From: UBA1081 sp964495345
GTDB lineage: Bacteria > Bacillota > Clostridia > Oscillospirales > Acutalibacteraceae
Assembly (NCBI GenBank): GCA_964495345.1
Contig: CAZBVV010000003.1
Coordinates: 1-46,938, forward strand
DNA: 46,938 bases
Direction: 5' to 3'
Part shown: positions 16,773 to 23,368 of the stretch, one piece after another
Numbering within the stretch: the stretch's first letter is position 1
Layout: the number at the start of each line of letters is the position of its first letter
Notes under the pieces: model-generated
Told to the model about the DNA's origin: nothing
Database searches by the model: none
What the model saw: only the letters and a program-made list of their open reading frames with translations
Position numbers and translations under genes: made by a program

Positions 16773-18518
16773 TTGGATATTTTTTCAATTATAACTATGC
16801 TTGGCGGTCTTGCGTTTTTCCTTTACGGAATGCACGTGCTTTCGGCAGGTCTTGAAAAAATGACAGGCGGAAAAATGGAGTCTGTGTTGAAAAAAATAAC
16901 GTCAAATCGTTTTAAGGGACTTGCTTTGGGAGCAGTTGTAACTGCTGTTATTCAATCATCATCGGCTGTAACGGTTATGCTTGTGGGACTTGTAAACTCG
17001 GGCATTATGCAGCTTGCACAGTCAATAAATATTATAATGGGCTCAAATATCGGCACTACAATTACTGCGTGGATACTGAGTCTTACCGGTATTAACAGCG
17101 ACAATATATGGATAAATCTGCTCAAACCTGCAAACTTTTCACCTATTGTTGCCTTTATCGGGATTATTCTTATAATGGTGGGTAAAAAACAAAGTCATAA
17201 AGATATAGGTTCAATCTGTATAGGATTTTCTGTGCTGATGTTTGGTATGTCAATCATGTCGGGTGCTGTGGATTCACTTTCTGATGACCCTCGTTTTACA
17301 GGCATTTTCACCCTTTTCTCTAATCCTGTTATGGGCGTGCTTGTAGGTGTTGTTTTTACTGCTGTTGTGCAATCATCTTCCGCATCTGTGGGTGTTTTGC
17401 AGGCAATTTCAATGACGGGAGCAATCACATATTCTGCGGCAATTCCCATTATAATGGGGCAGAATATCGGTACTTGTGTTTCTTCGCTTATCGCTTGCAT
17501 CGGTACGTCCAAAAACGCAAAGCGTGTAAGTGCCGTTCATATTCTTTTCAATATTATCGGTACGGTTATCTGTCTTACTGCATGGCTTATTGCAAACGCC
17601 ATATTTGAAATTACTTTTGCCGATACTGCCGTTAAACCTTACGATATTGCCGTTATTCATACAATTTTTAATATTGCAACAACCGTGATTCTGTTTCCCT
17701 TTGCTTCTCAGCTTGAAAAGCTTGTTAAAGTCATTGTCCGTGACAATAATGTGCAAGAAAAACAGGTGTTGCTTGATGACCGTCTTATGACTGTTCCGTC
17801 TTTTGCTGTTGCAAAGGCATTTGACGTTACGAAGGATATGGGGTCTGCGGCAAAAAAGGCGGTAAAAAAGGCAGTTTCTCTGTTTGACGATTATGATGAA
17901 AAAACTGCTCAAAGAGTCAGCGAGATAGAGTCTTTGTTGGATAATTATGAGGATGAATTGGGCACATATCTTGTAAAACTCTCAAAAAAAGAGGTTAATG
18001 ACAGGGACGCAAGGCAGATTTCAAAGCTGTTGCACACCATAAGCAATTTTGAGAGAATAGGTGACCATGCAAGCAATATTCTCGGTAATGCAAAAGAAAT
18101 GCACGATAAAAAAATTACTTTTTCTGCTCAGGCAAAGGAAGAGCTTGACAATTTGACAGATGCAATTTTTGAAATTCTTACTATCACAACAAAAGCATTT
18201 AAAAATGACGATATTGCACTTGCGGAAGTTGTTGAACCGTTGGAACAGGTTATTGATGTTCTGACACAGGAGATAAAGTCAAGGCACATCAACCGCCTTA
18301 CAAAAGGTGAGTGTACCATAGAGTTGGGCTTTATCCTTATGGATACACTTACGAATTTTGAAAGAATAAGCGACCATTGTTCAAATGTGGCAGTTGCGAT
18401 TATTGAGGCTCAGAGGGATGCCTTTGATGCTCACAATTACATCAGCTCCGTCAAGAATGATACGTCAGGTAAATTCGCTGAGTGTTATGACAGATATTTT
18501 AAGCAATATTCATTGTAA
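16773..18518 (+). CDS. Na+/phosphate cotransporter family protein with PhoU-like domain
   Basis: The protein has 581 residues. The membrane half (1-320) contains the duplicated Na_Pi_cotrans repeat, each with a QSSSA signature (VIQSSSAVTVML and VVQSSSASVGVL) and a following GSNIGTT or GQNIGTC motif. Residues about 350-570 are helical and PhoU-like, with two FERIGDHASN/FERISDHCSN repeats that normally bind metal. NptA-type proteins import phosphate with sodium; the PhoU part probably modulates this. The start is TTG at 16773, preceded by AAAGGCGGTG. Confidence 0.93.
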   Translation: MDIFSIITMLGGLAFFLYGMHVLSAGLEKMTGGKMESVLKKITSNRFKGLALGAVVTAVIQSSSAVTVMLVGLVNSGIMQLAQSINIIMGSNIGTTITAWILSLTGINSDNIWINLLKPANFSPIVAFIGIILIMVGKKQSHKDIGSICIGFSVLMFGMSIMSGAVDSLSDDPRFTGIFTLFSNPVMGVLVGVVFTAVVQSSSASVGVLQAISMTGAITYSAAIPIIMGQNIGTCVSSLIACIGTSKNAKRVSAVHILFNIIGTVICLTAWLIANAIFEITFADTAVKPYDIAVIHTIFNIATTVILFPFASQLEKLVKVIVRDNNVQEKQVLLDDRLMTVPSFAVAKAFDVTKDMGSAAKKAVKKAVSLFDDYDEKTAQRVSEIESLLDNYEDELGTYLVKLSKKEVNDRDARQISKLLHTISNFERIGDHASNILGNAKEMHDKKITFSAQAKEELDNLTDAIFEILTITTKAFKNDDIALAEVVEPLEQVIDVLTQEIKSRHINRLTKGECTIELGFILMDTLTNFERISDHCSNVAVAIIEAQRDAFDAHNYISSVKNDTSGKFAECYDRYFKQYSL

Positions 18519-18522
18519 ATCC

Positions 18523-18551
18523 TTGACAACCGTGTTAAGTGGTGATATAAT
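18523..18551 (+). promoter_or_regulatory. Consensus promoter of the mntP riboswitch-mntP transcript
   Basis: TTGACA, 17-bp spacer, TATAAT: a perfect sigma-A match, starting 4 bases after the Na/Pi gene stop. Transcription would begin near 18558, at the 5' edge of the aptamer. Confidence 0.85.
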
Positions 18552-18557
18552 GAAAAA

Positions 18558-18670
18558 CCCGTGAGGGAGTAGCAAGCGTATAATGCGTAGCAAGTCAACA
18601 TACTGACCAAAAGGTCTGGCTTGTTTTAAATTGCGAGACTCATGTATAACTGAAAAGCTATACAAGAGTC
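18558..18670 (+). ncRNA. yybP-ykoY manganese riboswitch aptamer
   Basis: The conserved internal-loop pieces of this class are present: GAGGGAGTAGC (18564-18574), GTCAACATAC (18594-18603) and GCGAGACTCATG near 18636-18647. P1 can form from CGTGAG and CTCATG. The class binds Mn2+ and controls Mn exporters, and the next gene is mntP, which fits. An alternative hairpin (GACTCATGTATA with TATACAAGAGTC) uses the 3' strand of P1 and is followed by a U-rich stretch, so P1 formation and this hairpin are mutually exclusive. Confidence 0.85.
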
Positions 18671-18696
18671 TTATTTTATAATTTTTTAATTAAGAC

Positions 18697-18727
18697 CGGC
18701 ATAGCTTATGAGTTATGCCGTTTTTCT
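18697..18727 (+). terminator. Intrinsic terminator in the mntP leader (expression platform)
   Basis: CGGCATAGCT / AGTTATGCCG stem with TATG loop, then TTTTTCT. Its 5' arm (ATAGCT) can pair with AGCTAT in the hairpin after the aptamer, offering an antiterminator. Confidence 0.75.
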
Positions 18728-18757
18728 ATTCTCTGCACGAATAAAAAAATTAATTTA

Positions 18758-18796
18758 ATAAACAATAATTTTGCGGTACGCTATATTATTGTTTAT
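18758..18796. repeat. Minimal copy of the AACAATAATT repeat
   Basis: ATAAACAATAATTTTGC and GCTATATTATTGTTTAT form an imperfect inverted repeat of 39 bases, just upstream of the mntP Shine-Dalgarno site. It resembles the two ends of the longer repeats joined without an interior. Confidence 0.55.
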
Positions 18797-18813
18797 CCTT
18801 CGGAGGTAAAATT

Positions 18814-19398
18814 ATGGATTGGAACTTTATGTTTTTTGTGAACAGCATCATGCTCGGCGTAGGACTTGCTATGGACGCTTTTTCGGTTTCAATGGCAAAC
18901 GGTCTTAATGAAACTAACATGAAAAAGGGTAAAATGTGTACTGTTGCAGGCGTTTTTGCGTTTTTTCAGGCATTGATGCCCATGATTGGCTGGATTTGCG
19001 TACATACCATTGTTCAGTATTTTTCTGCGTTTGAAAAGTTTATCCCTTGGATTGCACTTGTTCTGCTTCTCTTTATCGGCGGAAAAATGCTTATTGACGG
19101 CGTAAAAAGTAAGGACTCGGAAGAAGAAAAGCACGGTGTAGGTGTTGCCGCACTTTTAGTGCAGGGAGTTGCAACATCCATTGATGCACTTTCCGTAGGT
19201 TTTACTATTGCTGAGTATAATTGGATTATGGCTCTCGTTGCCGCACTTATTATTGCAGCTGTTACGTTTGTTATTTGCATGGCAGGTATCGCAATAGGTA
19301 AAAAATTCGGCACAAAGCTTTCAAATAAAGCACAGATTTTCGGCGGTGTTATTCTTATTATAATAGGAATCGAGATCTTTGTAACGGGAATATTTTAA
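18814..19398 (+). CDS. mntP: Manganese efflux pump MntP
   Basis: The protein has 194 residues with six hydrophobic segments in two halves. Both halves have the MntP (formerly DUF204) motif: GVGLAMDAFSVSMANG and GVATSIDALSVGFTIA, where the Asp residues are needed for Mn2+ export in characterised members. It lowers cytoplasmic Mn2+. CGGAGG precedes the ATG. The upstream yybP-ykoY riboswitch gives independent support and implies induction by Mn2+. The stop codon lies 2 bases before repeat copy 19401-19616. Confidence 0.95.
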   Translation: MDWNFMFFVNSIMLGVGLAMDAFSVSMANGLNETNMKKGKMCTVAGVFAFFQALMPMIGWICVHTIVQYFSAFEKFIPWIALVLLLFIGGKMLIDGVKSKDSEEEKHGVGVAALLVQGVATSIDALSVGFTIAEYNWIMALVAALIIAAVTFVICMAGIAIGKKFGTKLSNKAQIFGGVILIIIGIEIFVTGIF

Positions 19399-19400
19399 TA

Positions 19401-19616
19401 AACAATAATTTAGCAGTGAGAAGTTGTGGAAAAGGCTACGCCTTTTAATCCATTTAAATCCAAGTCACTTTGCGGCTTCCACAACAATTTGCCGAAGGCA
19501 AATTATATCACATTTGCGAAGCAAATATATCACATCCGCCTTTGGCGAATATATCACATTTTTCCGTAGGAAAAATATATCACTACAATAATTTAGCGGA
19601 ACGCTAAATTATTGTT
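19401..19616. repeat. MITE-like repeat with tandem hairpin array, copy 4
   Basis: Outer ends AACAATAATTTAGC (19401-19414) and GCTAAATTATTGTT (19603-19616). The right end is preceded by a second inverted copy (ACAATAATTTAGC at 19584), giving a compact terminal hairpin. The interior starts with a GTGGAAAAGGCTACGCCTTTT block, also present in the copy at 23212, and goes on with an array of four short hairpins separated by TATATCACA (19488-19583). It fills the 300 bases between mntP and padR. Confidence 0.75.
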
Positions 19617-19624
19617 CAGCTCTA

Positions 19625-19680
19625 TTGACAGATAGAGCTTTTTATGTTACCATATACATAGATACTCAATGTATCGAGTA
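19625..19680 (+). promoter_or_regulatory. padR promoter region with putative PadR operator
   Basis: TTGACA at 19625 has weak -10 candidates near 19650. Downstream TACTC-N8-GAGTA (19663-19680) is an interrupted dyad overlapping the expected start of transcription, a usual place for PadR autoregulation. Confidence 0.45.
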
Positions 19681-19698
19681 AAAAGGTAGGTGTTAAAA

Positions 19699-20046
19699 AT
19701 GAAAATCAGCAAGGAACTTGCAAAGGGTAGTACAGCTTTGCTCGTATTGAGTGTGCTTGCAAAGCATGAAATGTACGGTTATCAGATAATAAGAACAGTT
19801 GAGGTTATGAGTGAAGATGTTTTTCAGCTCAACGAGGGTACACTTTATCCGATTCTTCATTCTCTTGAAAATGAGGGATATCTGACATCCTATTGGAGTG
19901 AAAAATCCGAGTCTGCCCGCCGCAGAAAGTATTATAAAATTACTCCGCAAGGGTTAAAGGAGCTTGAAAGCCGGACGCAGGAATGGAATGTGTATTCTTC
20001 AGCAGTTTCAAAAGTGCTGGGAGGTGCAGAAATTGTCATCGCCTGA
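19699..20046 (+). CDS. PadR family transcriptional regulator
   Basis: The protein has 115 residues. The winged helix is intact: LLVLSVLAKHEMYGYQIIR, then NEGTLYPILHSLENEGYL (recognition helix and the PadR signature) and the wing ARRRKYYKIT. It ends with a short helix for dimerisation. PadR proteins of this small type often repress themselves and a neighbouring membrane protein or transporter gene. The start at 19699 follows GGTAGGTG; GTG 19690 is in frame but lies inside the ribosome-binding site. Its end overlaps the start of the next gene. Confidence 0.93.
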   Translation: MKISKELAKGSTALLVLSVLAKHEMYGYQIIRTVEVMSEDVFQLNEGTLYPILHSLENEGYLTSYWSEKSESARRRKYYKITPQGLKELESRTQEWNVYSSAVSKVLGGAEIVIA

Positions 20047-21691
20047 TTTTGAATATATAGTAAAAAATATCTGTAACGGTATCAATGGTAATCGCATCAG
20101 AGCAGAAATCGAGGAAGAGCTTATCGGTCATCTTGAAGATTCTTATGAACGCAATATTGCAATAGGTAAGAGTGCAGAAGAAGCTTTTGATACTGCAGTT
20201 GCAAGTCTTGGCAATACAAAGCTTCTTGCTCAACAGCTTGAGGCTGTTCATGCTCATTCACCTGCCGCACAGATGAAATCAGCAATATGGGTGTTTATTA
20301 TCGGCTTTGTGTTGCAGAAATTTCATCTCAATCTGTTTACCGGAATGTCGTTGATAACAGATTTTATCGGTATGGTTTGCTGGTTGACCTCGCTGTATCT
20401 AATGCAAAAAGCAAACAAAAATCTTAAAATTGCTTACAGCTCATATTCGCTTCTGTTTTTGCTGTACATAATTAAAAACTGTATGGACGGCTACGGTGTA
20501 CAGAATGATATTTTCGGTTATATATATATAATTGTGTTCCATGTGCTGCTTGCCGTTATGGTTTGCTGTACTGTTTCGGGATTTATAAAATTGGATAATA
20601 CTTATTGCGGTGAAAGTGAAAAAAAGAAACCGCATCTTGGCTTTGTACTTGTTTGTATGACTTTTGATGTTGCGGTATCAGGCGTAATTTCGGTTGTTAA
20701 TTACGGAGAGAGTCTGAATTTTGAAAACGGGTTTATTTTTATAATAACGGTGTTTATCTATGTTTTAATTCTTGTTCAGTTTGTCAGACTGAAAAACAGG
20801 CTTTGGGATGCCGATGCCTGTTACGGTATTGATTCGTTTAACAAAAAGAATACACCTGTTTTTTGTATGGTCGTTGTGTTGAGCATAATCTGTCCTATGT
20901 GCTTTATGTATGGGTATGCTGTTAAAGATACAGATAAAACTCGGCTGGTTATCCACGATACGGATAATCAAACCGAGGCGGATGCAATCCGTGAGCAGAT
21001 GCTGGAGTTTGGTGTTGATTCCGATACTCTTAATATGCTCCCCGACAGTGAAATAATGAATTACAAAGATGCGGTAAATATGACCTTCAGCGGCAAGGGA
21101 TATGCCGCCGGTTATATTGATTGTAAGATATTCGATTTTTATTTTGTTGATGAAACTAATGAAAATGAATTAAGTATGAGGTCACTTTATGTGTTCAATA
21201 TTTCCGATTGCAAATACAGAATGGGTTTTTATTATTTTAATTTTGACGACAGCTACAGTCATATTGAACCATCCGATGAAAAAGATGTTTATGTTTCTGT
21301 TTTGCAAAAGCAGGGAAATAAATATTATTCAAAAAAGCCGATAAATTATAAGTTTGATTTGTTTGAAAATCTTTCAAAAGTGCCCAACGGTTTTGATTTT
21401 AAAGCAGAGGACAATCAGACTGTAATATTTGCTATGAATCATAATATTTTTAATTACAGAGAAAATTTCAGTATGAACAAAGGTCTGATTTTTGTTACTC
21501 AGCGAATACCTTTTTCATTTGTATACAATACTGTTGAGCAAGCGGCTCTGGCTTCCGGAAATTATGATTTTCACTCATACAGTAGTCTTAATGATTTGTT
21601 TATGTATTCATATTTCTGTATGGACGGTACTATGTTCAGTCCGGATTTGGTTGGACAGACATATTATACACCTGAAGATTTTGTTGAATAA
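20033..21691 (+). CDS. Membrane protein with N-terminal HAAS-like domain, PadR-linked
   Basis: The protein has 552 residues. The proposed start is TTG at 20033 with GGGAGGTG 6 bases upstream, inside the last codons of padR (14-base overlap), implying translational coupling. Residues 1-75 (FEYIVKNIC, EIEEELIGHLEDSYE, AFDTAVASLGN) match the short helical domain found in membrane proteins encoded next to PadR regulators. About seven hydrophobic segments follow between residues 80 and 320. The last 230 residues are soluble, possibly extracytoplasmic, with no recognised motif. The function is unknown; regulation or sensing of envelope state is a guess from the family context. Confidence 0.8.
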   Translation: MSSPDFEYIVKNICNGINGNRIRAEIEEELIGHLEDSYERNIAIGKSAEEAFDTAVASLGNTKLLAQQLEAVHAHSPAAQMKSAIWVFIIGFVLQKFHLNLFTGMSLITDFIGMVCWLTSLYLMQKANKNLKIAYSSYSLLFLLYIIKNCMDGYGVQNDIFGYIYIIVFHVLLAVMVCCTVSGFIKLDNTYCGESEKKKPHLGFVLVCMTFDVAVSGVISVVNYGESLNFENGFIFIITVFIYVLILVQFVRLKNRLWDADACYGIDSFNKKNTPVFCMVVVLSIICPMCFMYGYAVKDTDKTRLVIHDTDNQTEADAIREQMLEFGVDSDTLNMLPDSEIMNYKDAVNMTFSGKGYAAGYIDCKIFDFYFVDETNENELSMRSLYVFNISDCKYRMGFYYFNFDDSYSHIEPSDEKDVYVSVLQKQGNKYYSKKPINYKFDLFENLSKVPNGFDFKAEDNQTVIFAMNHNIFNYRENFSMNKGLIFVTQRIPFSFVYNTVEQAALASGNYDFHSYSSLNDLFMYSYFCMDGTMFSPDLVGQTYYTPEDFVE

Positions 21692-21696
21692 TTAAA

Positions 21697-21733
21697 AAGA
21701 CTGCAATCGGAGTGGATTGCAGTCTTATTTTTT
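21697..21733. terminator. Bidirectional terminator between convergent genes
   Basis: AAGACTGCAATC / GATTGCAGTCTT, a perfect 12-bp stem with T-runs on both strands. Confidence 0.85.
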
Positions 21734-21734
21734 G

Positions 21735-23189
21735 TTAATCCCATTCACAGCCTGTTACTGTGTCCATGTCAATTCCCTTTGTGTCGTGTGTTTTTGTTGA
21801 AAGGGTGAAGAGTGCACCTGCAAAGCCGGGTACGGCAAGGCAAAGAGCAATTATCCACTCGTAGCTGTTACCAAAAACTGTAACAAGGGGCATACCCACA
21901 ACATATGTTATTGCTACACCCACGGCAACTACGATGTATTGTGCGGAGATCGTTGATGAACGCAGGTTTGTAGGTGAGGATTCGCCTATCATCATAATAA
22001 GCACGTCGTTTGTTGCATAGTAACCGCCGATACACGCACCGCAGAGGAAGCCTACGATGTACGGACTCCAGTTAAGATTTGCACCCACAACAAAGCCTAT
22101 AAGCGAAACCAGGCAAATTGAAGCCATTGTAACTGCCGCCGCTTTTCTGCCTTTCGAGTCCGAAACAAATCCCATAACTACCTGAGCACAGGCACTACCT
22201 ATGGTGAACAGGAATAATGCAGTCGTTATAACTCCTACGCTTGCGGCATTAACCGCTTCATCAAGCGTTGCATACATTCCGTTTTTAACATAGTAGTTAG
22301 CATAGCCGTATGACATTATGGGGCTGTAATCTATCGTTACAAGGAAACCTAAATTTGCAATAGCCGCCGAGATATAGAGCCATTTGAGCTGTTTGTGCTT
22401 GAATGCAAATTTTATTGCGTTGATAAGTCCGCCCTGTGCATTAGCCTCTTTTTCGGTCTGCTGAGCCAATTCTCTTTCTTCGTCTGTCATTTTAAGATAA
22501 CGCAGTCTTGAATCTATAAATGCATCTGTTTCTCTTGCTGAAAGAAGTGCAATAAAACTGCACACAAGACCGACTATTGCAGGAATAAAATATACTTTTC
22601 TCCATTCGGATGCATCAGTCATAAGAATACGTCTTAACAGGGGAACGAGCATAACGCCCATATTTGCAACGAATTTGATAACTGAGTACATTATTGCTCT
22701 GCGTTTTGCCGGTGCAGTTTCCATTATGTAAACAACGTGCATATCGTGAGGGATGAAGAACTGAACCATGCAAGCACCCACGAAGTAAAGGAACAGGTTG
22801 TTTGACAGGAAAATTATGAGCAGAGCAAAGCTCATGCCGAAAGTGTTGATGATGAGGAACTTCTTTCTACCCCATTTGTCTGCAAGAGGTCTGTATACAA
22901 GACCTATCATCTGGAATGGAACTACAACCATGGACAGAATATTGAGTATGCCTACGGAGCTTTCTCCGTAAGATGCAAGCAAATCGTTTGCGATTTCCGT
23001 TTTCATAAAAGTGCCTATCTGCGAGGCAATTTCATCCGTTGCATAAATGAGAGTGATAACGAAAACAAGGTATGCAAAATAATAATTTTTCTTGGGTTTT
23101 GACTTTTCATACTCCCATTTTTTTATTTCTTTTTCCCTTTTTGCCGCAATTTTGCTAAGCTTTTCGGGCGAGAGTTGTTTTGTTGCCAT
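21735..23189 (-). CDS. MFS transporter
   Basis: The protein has 484 residues, with about 12 hydrophobic segments after a charged 45-residue N-terminus. The MFS motif A is visible (RPLADKWGRKKFLI) and its second-half counterpart (VSDSKGRKAAAV). The composition resembles sugar/metabolite porters, but no substrate signature is clear. The start at 23189 is supported by AGAGAGGT; an upstream in-frame extension to 23246 would run into the repeat at 23212 and is rejected. Its leader is largely repeat sequence. Confidence 0.9.
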   Translation of the reverse strand: MATKQLSPEKLSKIAAKREKEIKKWEYEKSKPKKNYYFAYLVFVITLIYATDEIASQIGTFMKTEIANDLLASYGESSVGILNILSMVVVPFQMIGLVYRPLADKWGRKKFLIINTFGMSFALLIIFLSNNLFLYFVGACMVQFFIPHDMHVVYIMETAPAKRRAIMYSVIKFVANMGVMLVPLLRRILMTDASEWRKVYFIPAIVGLVCSFIALLSARETDAFIDSRLRYLKMTDEERELAQQTEKEANAQGGLINAIKFAFKHKQLKWLYISAAIANLGFLVTIDYSPIMSYGYANYYVKNGMYATLDEAVNAASVGVITTALFLFTIGSACAQVVMGFVSDSKGRKAAAVTMASICLVSLIGFVVGANLNWSPYIVGFLCGACIGGYYATNDVLIMMIGESSPTNLRSSTISAQYIVVAVGVAITYVVGMPLVTVFGNSYEWIIALCLAVPGFAGALFTLSTKTHDTKGIDMDTVTGCEWD

Positions 23190-23211
23190 TGAAGTACCTC
23201 TCTTTCTTGTG

Positions 23212-23368
23212 AACAATAATTTATTAATGCATAATGTATAATGCATAATTCATAATCGTGGAAAAGGCTTCGCCTTTTGAACCATTATAAATGGGTAAGG
23301 GCAAAGCCCTTCAACAATTTCGCATTGAGAATTACAATAATTTATAGGCTCATGCCTATAAATTATTG
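23212..23368. repeat. MITE-like repeat between MFS gene and secA, copy 5
   Basis: The left end AACAATAATTTATTAA begins 22 bases upstream of the MFS start. The right end is a hairpin, CAATAATTTATAGGC / GCCTATAAATTATTG (23335-23368). The middle has GTGGAAAAGGCTTCGCCTTTT and GGGCAAAGCCC hairpins shared with other copies. The right hairpin overlaps secA: on the minus strand it supplies CAA TAA, the last Gln codon and stop. Confidence 0.75.

Noticed and set aside
19488..19583. CRISPR-like array
   Set aside because: Units are too short, the spacer is the constant part and there are no cas genes.
23190..23246. N-terminal extension of the MFS transporter
   Set aside because: It would start inside the repeat element and lacks a ribosome-binding site; AGAGAGGT precedes 23189.
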